Assembly (NCBI GenBank): GCA_005281725.1
Contig: SSBO01000009.1
Location: forward strand, 10,659,313 to 10,723,312
Source: Wuchereria bancrofti
Taxonomy: Eukaryota; Nematoda; Chromadorea; Rhabditida; Onchocercidae
Reading direction: 5' to 3'
Length of the DNA stretch: 64,000 nt
In this document: positions 14,780-25,898 of the stretch, piece by piece
Numbering within the stretch: the first letter of the stretch is position 1
How the letters are laid out: each line of letters opens with the position of its first letter
Made by a program: the position numbers and the translations under genes
Notes under the pieces: model-generated
The model's input: only the letters and a program-made list of their open reading frames with translations
Databases searched by the model: none
Told to the model about the DNA's origin: nothing

Positions 14780-14892
14780 CTTGTGTGTGTGTGTGTGTGT
14801 GTCTGTGTCTGTGTGTGTGGGTGGGTGTGTGTCGTGTATGTGAAGTATGTATGTCTGTATGAGCGTCTATGTGTGTGTGTGTGTGTGTGTAT
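14780..14892. repeat. (GT)n microsatellite cluster
   Basis: Two GT/TGTG tracts are interrupted by a short ATGTATGTCTGTATGAG stretch. Open frames through it read as Cys-Val repeats and are artefacts of the dinucleotide. Confidence 0.9.
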
Positions 14893-14973
14893 GCGAAGAA
14901 CTTGCGAATGTTTATCTGATATGAGACAAAACAGATTCTTGTTAACAGTTATACGGGGGAGTAGTAGTAATTG

Positions 14974-15309
14974 AGGTAGGTGGAATGGGCAGAATAGAAA
15001 TGCTAGACGGGTAAATGCTATAGGTAGGCGGAATATGCAAAATAGAAATGCTAGACGGGTAAATGCTATAGGTAGGTGGAATGGGCAGAATAGAAATGCT
15101 AGACGGGTAAATGCTATAGGTAGGCGGAATATGCAAAATAGAAATGCTAGACGGGTAAATGCTATAGGTAGGTGGAATGGGCAGAATAGAAATGCTAGAC
15201 GGGTAAATGCTATAGGTAGGCGGAATATGCAAAATAGAAATGCTAGACGGGTAAATGCTATAGTTAGGCGGAATATGCAAAATAGAAATGCTAGACGGGT
15301 AAATGCTAT
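14974..15309. repeat. 48-bp minisatellite, 7 copies, with two alternating variants
   Basis: Exactly seven 48-bp units run from 14974 to 15309. Most of each unit is invariant (AGAAATGCTAGACGGGTAAA core). The variable part mostly alternates between a GTGGAATGGGCAGAATAG form and a GCGGAATATGCAAAATAG form, so the effective repeat is a 96-bp dimer; the last two units are both the second form. Because 48 is a multiple of three, both strands have an open frame through the array, but no splice context or family supports coding. Confidence 0.92.
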
Positions 15310-16171
15310 TTTTTTTATTTTATCTTGAATTGACTTGCTTTATCATTTTTTGCCATTCTGATAATAGTGATAGTTTTGCAGTGGATGAGAAGGATAGGTA
15401 CGTGTTGATGCGTACGTGTTGATTGTGCGGATTGCGCGTGTTTGACTTTTAGATGCGTGAAATAGTTATTTCATTAAATTAGTGTATAGTGTTAAAGTAA
15501 TACTCAAATAATTTAGACTTTAAGCAGGGAAGTTTTTGTAGCGGATGTTATTAAGATTATTGAAGACTTACGTATATATATGCGCCCTTGTGTGTTATCC
15601 CAATAAAATATTGTTATTATTGATGAGCTAATATTACGTATACGAGATGGTGTATTTTATATATGATATGTTAATTTTAGGCTAAATTAGAACAATTTAT
15701 TATCACCATCAACAAGATGATGTCCTGTGCTTAAATAGTTACTCGCAACTGTGTGAGAACAAAGCAAATAAGCTGGTTAGTTTACATTTATTATTGTTGT
15801 TTCTTAATTAATTGAATTTTCAAGCTAACATATTTTTTTTTAGCCTTTATACTTTATAGTATGTGCTAGATGGCAATTTATTAAGCATCTTAATCTGATT
15901 CCATGGAAAGCAGTAGATGAAAGTTCACTGTTCACTAATTAGATGCAGTGGCTAAAGGAAATTAAGCACAGTATATTGTGATATCTGTTAATTTTAGGAG
16001 CTAATTTCTGAGTTGAAATGGATTATGTAGGATTGATGGGCAATCATATATTATTGATTGTATTCTAAGAGATAGTTTGACAATATCTAAAGTTAATATT
16101 TGTGTATTTGTTAAAAACGTTAATGTTTATAACCTATGGCAATATTTATTCTTGTTTATTTTAGGTTCAAC
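15310..16171 (+). promoter_or_regulatory. Promoter and 5' leader region of the ATF4-like gene
   Basis: This 860-bp stretch precedes the first exon with a useful ATG. It holds a tandem 14-bp repeat with a TACGTG core at 15398-15425, several TTTTAG-type acceptors (about 15678, 15842 and 15997) and a two-codon ORF (ATG TGC TAG) at 15861 shortly after one acceptor. Which acceptors are used in the mature RNA cannot be decided by eye. Confidence 0.4.
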
Positions 16172-16545
16172 ATGACTTTCTTCATCCTCTTCGTTTCATT
16201 CATTTTTGCATGTGCAACTCATTCAACATATTCCTGTAAGCAAAGAAATGCATCAAGTACAAACTTAATAAAATATAACTTTCGTATTACATAATTGTTG
16301 TAGTAAATTTAAAGAGTGTTAGCTAAATGTTGACAGTTTTTTACTCTTATAGGTATGAATTATTGAATTTTTTTTCCATATAGGTAAATTTATTAATTGT
16401 ATTTCATTTTAAACAAATTAGTATATTTATTTTGTTCTAAAAAATTCTTTTTATGTATGACTAGTAGTCTTTTCTTCCAGTTGGCAGCGATGGACGATCA
16501 ATTTTGCGTGGTACCTTTCTGGGACATCCCATCTATAGAAGCTGA
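16172..16545 (+). promoter_or_regulatory. Overlapping upstream ORF in the ATF4-like leader
   Basis: An exon at 16165-16235 (acceptor TTATTTTAG, donor CCT|GTAAGC) contains ATG at 16172. Joined to the acceptor TTTCTTCCAG ending at 16480, it reads 42 codons (start MTFFILFVSFIFAC, end GHPIYRS) and stops at TGA 16543-16545. The last 56 nt overlap the main coding sequence in another frame, since the main ATG is at 16490. This is the arrangement of the inhibitory uORF of vertebrate ATF4, where reinitiation downstream of the overlap start is needed for translation under stress. The sequence shows the overlap; use of the splice and translational control are inferred. Confidence 0.55.
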
Positions 16546-18092
16546 CAACTTACTGTCGGATTACTACGATGAAAGTAGTGCTGCTTTCAGGTATCTTTTC
16601 TGGTTACTGAAACTAGCGGTTATCAGTTTTAGTACGCAGTTCAAGTTTTGATGGTACTTCAGTTTTTTCTCATGATTTCGTCAAAGTTGTACTTTTAGGT
16701 GTCCAAACAACCTTTCCAAGGTTTCAACAAGATACTTATTGGACGATGATTTGGATGGCATATTGGAACAGGCTTTCACATCAACAGCAGAGCAAAATGA
16801 CGAAGGACGATTGTTGTGCAGTTTAGATGGTGAATGTGACAAACCGGGTTATTATGATGGTAGTGATATTTCGTGGCTGAATGAATTCATGAATATTTAT
16901 GGGATTACCACTTTAGATTCAAATGATGATTTTAACATGAAAAGTATCAATACAGTCGTTACAACACCACAAGCCAAGGCAAATCATTCAACTGTTGTGC
17001 TAACGCCTATGGAAGAAATGAAAAGTGATGAAATTTTGATTGATGTAAGTTCCCAATAGTAATTTCTTTTGCAATCTTTTTTCGGATAAACAGTTCTTTT
17101 CTTGTTCGGTTTTTCATAAGAAAATTTGTGTTCTATTTTTTCAGTATATTTTCATTTTCTATACATACGAACGTGTTGTCACTTTGATGTTTTTTCCGTC
17201 TCACTTTAATTTGTACCAGAACTATACTATCAGTCGTTCAGAAATGCACTACACAATTGTCAACAGTTCCGGACAATGTTTCGATGATGTCATTTGATGT
17301 TTGTACTGCTGCTGGTGGAAATATGTTCTCTGTTCGGAAAACCAACACAGCACGAAAAAGTGTTAAAAGTGTAATGGAAGAAAACGATAAGGTAAAACAA
17401 ATCAAACCATAATTCCATTTAAAAAAAATGTATATAGTTTTGTGAGGAGTTTTACACTTAGTCCAAGCAAGAACTTTAGGAATTTGACTTACAGTTTTCA
17501 CTAGTCCTAAAGGATATATATGACGTCATATAACGTTTCTGTTACTATTAATAAAATATCTTATTACTAATAATCCGATGCGGAATAATCTAAATTAGAT
17601 GATTCTTGCTGCTCTTTTTTTTCTTTTTTTTTTGCTCATTATCACCTCTAGCGCTTCTCCTGCTATATCTCCAAAATGCATTTAACATTTCACATACCGT
17701 TAAATAGCTGGAGGGATTTGTTTTAGAAATCACAGTTGTTTAGTTGTTCTTAAGAATGAAAAGACATTTAATTTTCAGACAACACATTCGAGTGCTGTGG
17801 AAGTTGTGGATGGCAATATTCACGAAAAAAGCAGTATTGTTTCGGTCTCAGATCACAGGCAAAAGCTTGAAAGGTTTGCAATAAACAGAACCCTTTTTGA
17901 TGGTATTAGTGAGCGCAAACGGGAGCAAAATCGTTGCGCAGCGATTCGATATAGAGGTGAGCGTAGATATTGTATATTACATTGTTATGGAGTTAAAAAG
18001 TTTTTGTTAATTGCAGGATATATTTGTCCTTTTTTATCATCAAAACTTTGAGATTACTAAAAGAGCATTTCTTCAGGTGCTGACGGAAGTAA

Positions 18093-18127
<35 letters not shown>

Positions 18128-18343
18128 TTGTAATATGTTAACCATACAACTTTGTTTGTCGATAGATTTGCTTGGTAATTCAGCTTATTTTTTGCAGGTA
18201 AGCGTCGTGAAGAAGTGAAACAGATGAAACAGGAGTTGCATAAGCTTGAGTTACGCAACACAGAATTGAAAACTGAAATGAATTGGCTCGAAAAAGAAGT
18301 TACTTATTTAAAAAGTTTGATGAAACTTACGAAGAGTTTGTGA
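16490..18343 (+). CDS. ATF4-type bZIP transcription factor
   Basis: Five coding exons, 16490-16590, 16699-17044, 17242-17391, 17779-17956 and 18198-18343, give 306 residues with all phases consistent. The N-terminal two thirds are acidic and poorly conserved, as in ATF4 activation domains (start MDDQFCVVPFWDIPS). The C-terminus is a clear bZIP domain: basic region from about residue 244 (ERKREQNRCAAIRYRGKRREE) followed by a leucine zipper to the end (LHKLELRNTEL, MNWLEKEVTYLKSLM). The residues NRCAAIRYR match the ATF4 NKTAATRYR signature better than CREB or C/EBP types. The predicted role is a nuclear activator of amino-acid and integrated-stress response genes. An intron splits the basic region after RYR. 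The C. elegans counterpart is the atf-4/atf-5 gene; I leave the symbol blank because naming varies. A polyadenylation signal AATAAA lies at 18705-18710. Confidence 0.9.
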
Positions 18344-18704
18344 AATTATGTGCAGTTCGTTTGGAAAACTGCAATGCGATTTTTCATTGTGAAAATTGCA
18401 GTTTATAATTTATCAAACTTGGGCTATCTTTTCTGTGGCAGTTATTTGTTTTTATTTCATATTATTTAGTGTTTATGTTGTTTCTAGAAGAATTAGTGTG
18501 TATTATTGTTCCATTTTCTGTTTTAAAATTCGTAATCATTTGTTTTTGCATATCTCTTCCGTTCACATATTTTTCACTGTTAAACATGGCATTGTCAATC
18601 ATTTTTTCTTTGTTCATGTAATCTACCGTCACACTGAATTATATTATATTTTTTTTTTTTCATAGTTTATATTTGGAAGATTGCAAATTGCATATTTTGA
18701 CAAC

Positions 18705-18710
18705 AATAAA
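18705..18710 (+). terminator. Polyadenylation signal (AATAAA) of the ATF4-like gene
   Basis: AATAAA lies about 360 nt after the bZIP stop codon and is the first canonical hexamer seen downstream on the plus strand. Confidence 0.6.
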
Positions 18711-19940
18711 GCATTCACTAAATTGTTTTCTACTATGTTTGTTTCTCGGGAAGCAGGTCGGGAAAATGAACTGTTACTATGTAAAGATCTGAATGTAGTC
18801 AGATATTTTAGTCTTTCATTTGTTAAAGTAAACAAAAAAATAAAAAATCCGGCAAAGTGAAGATTGGCAATTTTCATGGAGTAAACGATGTGATGGACTG
18901 CGAAGCAATCTAAATATTTTCGAGTCATCTTAGAAAATGATGCATTTACTCTTCAAATATTCAATGATAATGGTAATCGATTGTGCTTGCGTAATTGCAC
19001 AATTCTTTTCCTTCTTAACTTTTAAAATTTTATCTTAAAATTCCAAAAATATTAAGGATAATAAAAATTTTTACTCATTATTAACCGATAATTTTCATTT
19101 TCATTCAAAAATGAAAAACAATGAAAAAGAAAAAAAAATTCGTATATTTTGAAAAAAAAATTTTTTTTTGCTAAATTTATGATACGAATGAAGTGAAAAA
19201 GAAGATTTATATGAGTTTTACTAAAAAAAAAAAAAGAAAATATTGCTATTTTGATTATTGATAAAGAATATATTGATTGATTTCAATAAACATTAAATAA
19301 ATAGATAAATTTGATAGAAGGAAAAAGAATGAGAAATGAATAAAGTAAAAAATCGTTAGAAAGCTTTATACTTTTTTATTCGTAAAAGAGAAAAGAAAGC
19401 TTTTCTGGCTTATATCAAAATCAATAATTAAACATTATATTCTATATATATAAATATATATATGTATGTATGGCCTAGTATGGATGGATAGCTACACTTT
19501 TCCTTCTCTTCAAGGCATTCAAGCAAGCCTTAAAACTAGATTATACTGTGTATGTGTGTGTATGTGTATGTATGTATGTATGCATGCATACGTGTATGCG
19601 TGTATGTTTATGTATGTATGTATATTTGTATGTGAAAGTAAAAAGGGAGAGAAATGGAGGTGGAATCAAACAACTAAGCCTAAAGCTAAAAACATCTCTT
19701 ATTTCTGCTAGCTATCTACTAGTTGTGCTTTTGAGTGCGCAATAGAAGAAGGATATAAATTCAAATCGAGCTAATTCTATAGAAAGTACTTCATTTTTGC
19801 ACCTTTATCATCTTCTTATCACTTCATCACATTACTTTTATCATTTGCTGCTTCGTTTTATCACTTTTTTTTTTTTTTTGTTGTTCGTTTTTTCCTTTCG
19901 CTTACAACAATAACAAAGATCAAAACGATAATAAATCCAA
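18711..19940. other. Intergenic and promoter region of the LEA-like gene
   Basis: AT-rich DNA with no coding exon recognised. A GTAT/GTGT-type tract lies at about 19547-19635. A pyrimidine-rich stretch at about 19865-19900 precedes the ATG at 19941 and could serve as a trans-splice acceptor region, with AG candidates near 19918. Confidence 0.5.
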
Positions 19941-22900
19941 ATGGCTGGTGATGCTGCGGTACGTCTTTTTTTTTTTCATTTATTTATCAAATATTTATGT
20001 AATATTATTAAATTTTGATATAATGAGAGAAATATTTGCTTATTTATTGAATTTATTGGAAATATTTATTGATTTATTGAAATATTTAATGATTGATTTA
20101 ATCATTATAATGAATGGTCAGAAATGAAATATGACAAATGATGAGGAATGAAAATTTTTTGACAAATAATCATTCATTTTTTTTCACTTTCATTCCTTCC
20201 CATTATTTCTCTCTACTTTCATTTTTTATTTTTGATTAAATTTTACCCATTGAATAAGGAATCTTCGTTTTCTTTTTTTCTTGAATCTTTCATATTTGAT
20301 GAATTCATTGTATATTTCTCATTATCAAAATCATTCAGTTTGACGTACAACACGTACGTGAACCATAATTATCTCAGATTCATTTATCTTACATACAAAT
20401 GATGAAATAGTTATTTCAAGTCTACCTGTCCGCTGTACTTTCATAGTTAGGAAATACTGTAACTATTTTCTTACCGTTTCAATCAATGATAACGGAATGG
20501 TAGAAAACAGCTACAGTAATTCTTGTTTACAATTTTCATGCGAATTTGAATTGTGATTTCAACAAAATTTCTACAAATCCATAATCTTCAAATACAGTAA
20601 TCTGATACAGTATAAATGAAGCACTAATATATGAATACATGCATGAACATTCTTTCACATTTATTTGGTACTTATTAACTTATTTCCTTTTTACCGTGTT
20701 TTTAAGTCATTTTTTACGGGAGAGAAAAAAATTTAGTTCATTTTTGTTTATATGTAATCTTGAAAATCTCAAATTCTGATGTTCATATATTTTAATACGT
20801 AAGTTAATAATTTATTGAATCCTTTCAGTGAAATATTCCATCATTTTTATTCATTTTGTTTGTTTATACTTTTAAGAAGAGGATTATATCTATCAATCTT
20901 TTACTTTCAAATATTTCTGATTACTTTCGTCTTCCCTACAAGTATTAATTTCTTTCCGAAAATATTAAGCTAATATAAACATCCAACAAAGTTAAATTTC
21001 TTTTTGTAATTCTTAATTTTGCACACATAGAAGGAATTAATCATAATTTATTTTTCGGTTTCATTTTATTCATATAAAGAAAGCCAGAAAAACTTTAAAT
21101 GAAAATAATTTGTTTAAGTTAAAATTTACAATGCATTTATTGGCACCTTATATTTCTAATTTTTTCCAATAAATAAATTTACGATCCAATAAATAAAATT
21201 TAATTTACGATTATCATTCCATACATATTAATATACATTAATATGTATGGAATAATTTTGAACATAGTTATTTATTTCAATTTCTGTTTTCTTGTCATTA
21301 ACATAAGTAGCATAAATAATAGTAAGATATTCACACTCAATTATAGCTTTTTTTATTCAGTTAAATTAATAATAAGCGAATAAATGAAAACTTATGCCCT
21401 AAAGGAGATAAATAAAAGATGGAAAGAGAAAGCCGATTTTTTTTTTCGAAAACTTTGTGAGTTAAAGTTTATAAAGTTTAGTTATCGAAGGTGAAAAATA
21501 AAAAAACGAAGTGAAGAACACATTGACAGTTTGCGAAAACTTTTTGCTTTCAAAATGTTAGCTCGTCATTTAGTAAAATTTTGAATGAAACATTTTTCAT
21601 AATTAAATCAAAATTCTAGTATCGATATTAATGAAAATTTTGTTATAGTTCCATTTAGCATTTGAACATTTGCAATATATTCTGGTAGCATATGTTTATT
21701 ATTGTTAATAGATGATTTAGAAATAAATTTTCGCATATTTCTAAAAATATATTAGAAACTTTTTATGTTTATTCTTTATATTGAAATTTGAAAAAATTTG
21801 TTCAGAGAAACAAATATTTGAGGCAAAAATTGATAAAGAAGCGAATATAATAAATTTGATTATTACCAAGTAGTTTTATTTGCATAAATTTGTCTCTAAA
21901 AAGATTCTCTTCCTTTTCATTTTTAAATAATAGTTTCATTTTCTTTGTTCAGAAAATTCAGCTTATCATTTCTGGTTTATATTTTTGAAATGCATGATAG
22001 TTCACTTTTCTTTTTCCTTTTTGAGTTTCTCCTTCTTTTGTAACATTTCTTTCAATTAATCAAAACATTTTAAATTAATTTTTCAGAATTTTTTTTCAAA
22101 TAATTCATTCAGTTTTCTTTTCAAATTTTTAATCATAAACCCACTTTTTTAGTATTCATTTATTCTTTTCTTCGCATTCCAATATTTATTATTATTATTC
22201 CAGTAATATTAATTTCCTTTGTATCAGCATTTGATTTTTTTCTTGCTTTGTCCAAGCAAACTGATTATAAGTATGTTGAAATTAGAAAAATGAAATAAAT
22301 ACGAAAAGTCATTCTGCTAAGTTGAAAAAATAAGTTGCTAATATTGAATGGTTCTAATTTATTATAAACTATTCCATTTATCTTAAAATTCTTTTAATTA
22401 ACTTTTCCTTTCACCTCAATTTAGTCCTAATTCTTTCTAATAAACTTTTATAGCTTAATTTAATTTACAGAAAAATGCTCTTGAATCCTTATTCAATAAA
22501 ACGAAAGAAGTTGTTCAAACAGCTGGTTAGTACTTTTCTTTTTCTTGTTTGGTAAGAAGACTTATATAATCTGTTATTATCGTAAATACAATGGCATTTA
22601 TCAAATTTGAAGAGTTAATTAAAAATAAATCGTAACTAAAACAAGTGCAACTTTATGATCACTTTTTTAGCATGAATTATAATGGCTAAACCTTTTTTAC
22701 GTTGATTACTGTAGCATACTGTAGTTTACAGTAATTAGACATTGTATAATTACATTGGATACCAAGATTATTATTATAAAAGAATGTTAGAAATATAAAC
22801 AAAGTTTAAATGTTGCCTGTAGTTTATTTTATAATTTTAAATTAAGTAGCAGAAAGATGTGAAAATTGATGTAAAAAACTAAAATTGCTCATCAAATAAA

Positions 22901-24719
22901 ATTGCTTCGATCGTATGTTAAATTAGGCCTTTTTCATTTTAACTCTTTTCGAATCATTTCATACTTATATAAAGCACCAATAATTATTATCCATTATACA
23001 GTCTACTTCATATCATAATCTTGGTTTGTTTAAGATCCAAGCAAGAAATATGTAATAATGATTTTTTTTAGCTTACTTGTTATATTAGCAATATATTACA
23101 CAATGAAATTTTTGTACTACTTGAAATTTTTGAAGTATATACTTTTTGTCATTCTTTAACATAGTACCAAAATATTGTCATTGTCGTACTGGAAAAAAAA
23201 AATGAAAGAAAGTGGAACTAAGTATGTTTCCTTTTCCAAAAAAATACTTGCAAAATTTTCCTTCTCAAAATGAAAAGAAAAAGTTGAATAATCTAATAAA
23301 AATATTTGATTATCTTATTGAAAAAAATCAATTTTCAATATGATGGTAATTTTTTTTTTGTTTTTTCAAAAAAAATTTAGTTTTTTTTTCCAGCGGAAAC
23401 AACGAAAGAATATGCGAATGTTGCAATTGGCAAAATTATTCCAAATTCTGGTCTTCAAACAGCTGCAACTAATGTTTGTCTGATTCATTGTTCTCTTTTT
23501 TAATTAAAATTTAATTTTTTACTTAATACTTTTTACTTTTTAATTAAAATTTAATACTTTTTAATTNNNNNNNNNNNNNNNNNNNNTGATGGTAATTTTT
23601 TTTTTGTTTTTTCAAAAAAAATTTAGTTTTTTTTTCCAGCGGAAACAACGAAAGAATATGCGAATGTTGCAATTGGCAAAATTATTCCAAATTCTGGTCT
23701 TCAAACAGCTGCAACTAATGTTTGTCTGATTCATTGTTCTCTTTTTTAATTAAAATTTAATTTTTTACTTAATACTTTTTACTTTTTAATTAAAATTTAA
23801 TACTTTTTAATTAAAATTTAATTTTCCAATATCTAATTAAGTGAAACCGTTATTATTATTTGCTTCCTTTAATTCAATAAATTTTTGTCTTTCCATGAAG
23901 TACTTTTTTACTTTAAAATTTATTTCTCATACTTAAAGTTTTGCATGGAATTAATGTAAATTTTAAACCTTTTTAAAAAAGACTATTAATTCTAATATAG
24001 ATCATATTAATTCGAAACAACGGATTAATTGTATTGTATTTGCTACTTAACTGTTAAAGAGCTACTGAATAAATTATAATGTAAATATTATGTGATATAG
24101 ATTGATTTCACGATTTCATTATTTATTAATTTAAAATCAATTGCAAGTTGCAATATGTAAAAATTACTAAGGAAAAAGCAGAATAAATCATGCATTTACT
24201 TATTTATTCGTTTTTTCCTTTTTTCTAGTTTTTTAATTATATGTTATTTGAACTAAATTGTTTATTGGAGTTATTAACAAATTGCAATACGTTTCGGTTA
24301 CAATTAATGTTACTAATGGATTTTTTTGTAGTTTAACAATTACATTCCAAATATTTAGATTCATTAAAATAACAAAGAAATAACGACCTTTTACACATAT
24401 TATTTAACATTATGCATCGTTTCAAAATTTCCTTCATTCTTAAATTTTAAATTTTTAGCCCAATTCGGCAACCGAACAAACGAACCCAATGGAAACAGGT
24501 ATGCTTTATACGTATGATTATTTAATAATTAGAAAATAGGAAAAAAAAGGTTACAAGTTGGAACTATGTTAAAACATTGAAATTATTTCATCCTATACTG
24601 TATTTTAAATTAAATTTAGTATCATAGAATTTAATTATTTCTGTAACAATTTTTTTTTTTCGTTTCTTATTTCAGGTGGTGCATCAGTTGTAAATCCACG
24701 TGGCGCATCCAATAATTAA
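19941..24719 (+). CDS. Small LEA/synuclein-like amphipathic protein, 78 aa
   Basis: Exons 19941-19958, 22471-22525, 23394-23473 (or its duplicate 23640-23719, only one used), 24459-24498 and 24676-24719 give 78 residues in phase. The protein is hydrophilic, without cysteine or tryptophan. Residues 7-44 read as an amphipathic helix with 11-residue-like spacing (NKTKEVVQTAAETTKEYA), resembling LEA group 3 and the KTKEGV repeats of synucleins. The C-terminal third is low complexity, Asn/Pro/Gly-rich and probably disordered. No signal peptide or membrane segment is seen. I do not recognise a named family; a chaperone-like or lipid-surface-binding role is only a guess from composition. The first intron is about 2.5 kb. 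If both copies of the third exon were spliced in, the frame would be kept (81 nt of coding each), giving 105 residues, but the duplication looks like an assembly artefact. Confidence 0.75.
21216..21253. repeat. Perfect 16-bp inverted repeat, 6-nt loop
   Basis: ATTCCATACATATTAA at 21216-21231 is followed by TATACA and the exact reverse complement at 21238-21253. It lies in intron 1 of the LEA-like gene. Confidence 0.9.
23341..23566. repeat. First copy of a 226-bp duplication at an assembly gap
   Basis: This segment, containing an acceptor, an 80-nt exon and the following donor, recurs with no difference seen immediately after the N-run, at 23587-23812. Identity down to homopolymer length argues that contig ends overlap and were not merged. 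Confidence 0.9.
23567..23586. other. Assembly gap (20 N)
   Basis: A run of exactly 20 N joins two contigs whose ends repeat each other. Confidence 0.99.
23587..23812. repeat. Second copy of the 226-bp duplication
   Basis: It matches 23341-23566 base for base as far as can be read and includes the duplicate exon 23640-23719. Beyond 23812 the sequence continues into new intron sequence, whereas the first copy runs into the gap. Confidence 0.9.
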
Positions 24720-25798
24720 CAATGGTTTCGGACAAGAAATCCAATCTATTTATATACATTCATTCCATTTCATTTCTATTTTTCCTCTACTTTTTTTCAA
24801 AAAATAAAAAAATAAAAGAAAAAAAGAACCACACTGTTATGTTATTTGCATTCAAACTATTCTTTAAAAATTTTCAAAAATTTCAATTTTGGACTATTTC
24901 ATAAATGAACAGCAAATATTTTTTTTTCCTCTTTTTTTTTTAGAAAAAAGAAGAAAAACCTCAACAGTTTTAAAAAAGTGAATCTTTTACCTCCATTTCT
25001 TACTTTTCCATCTACACAATTTTCCAACAATTTGCTCTTCGATTTAAATCCAAAATGAAGCTTTCTTTATGAATACTAATTTTGTAAAACATTATAATCT
25101 ATTTTCTTTGTACCAATCATTATTCTCTGTTTATAAACAAAAATTAGGATTATAAATATCTTTTGAAAATTTAAAAATAAATTTTACATACTTTCGAAAG
25201 CATTTTTAATACATGCATTTCTTTTATTTACTTATGATTTTACTTATATTTGCATTTTTCTTGGAAATGGAACTGAAAATTTTTAAATCATTTAGCGAAT
25301 TTCGTTTGAATTACTTTTTCTTCTTTTTGTAATAATCATTTCACATATTCTTATAATGATAAACTTTTATAAAACTAACAAAGTATTCGAATTCTGTCAT
25401 TTCATTTGTAATTAATTAATTAATTAGTTTTGATTCATTAGTATTTACACCGTTACTATTCTGTCAATAAATCGCTTTTCTGTTTTTTTTTTCTTGTTTA
25501 TTCCAACAAGATCCGCCATTTAAAAGCTACATGATTTTGAAAAAAAAGAAATCCAAAAATGATTTCATTATTTTATACATTGATTTATTATTCCCTATTC
25601 ACGTGAATTTTTAAACTTAAGTCGAATTTGCATAATGACAAGGAAAAAATCCTTTTGGAAAAAAAAATCTAACGGCTAATTTTAAGTCAACGTAAACATG
25701 AAATTCAGCTTGAATATTTTAGCCTGAATAGCTTCTTTGTTCAATTCTTTTGTAAGATGCAGGAATGATTTATGATTGAATAATAGTTCTAAAATAGC
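24720..25798. other. 3' flank of the LEA-like gene
   Basis: AT-rich with no coding signal. Several AATAAA-like hexamers occur soon after the stop (for example about 24803), so the exact polyadenylation site is unclear. Confidence 0.5.
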
Positions 25799-25801
25799 AT
25801 G

Positions 25802-25882
25802 CAAGAAATTGAATAAAATTGTAAGATACAAGAAATTGAATAAAATTGTAAGATACAAGAAATTGAATAAAATTGTAAGATC
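25802..25882. repeat. 27-bp tandem repeat, 3 copies
   Basis: The unit AAGAAATTGAATAAAATTG plus TAAGATAC is repeated three times nearly perfectly, directly before the larger 29-bp array. Confidence 0.85.
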
Positions 25883-25898
25883 ATGTAAAGGTTCAGCA

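Noticed and set aside
14942..15328. Open frames of 112 and 97 residues on both strands of the 48-bp minisatellite
   Set aside because: They follow automatically from a repeat period divisible by three without stops; no start context, splice site or family supports coding.
20351..20360. CACGTACGTG palindrome in intron 1 of the LEA-like gene
   Set aside because: A 10-bp palindrome is expected by chance at this scale and nothing else supports an enhancer.
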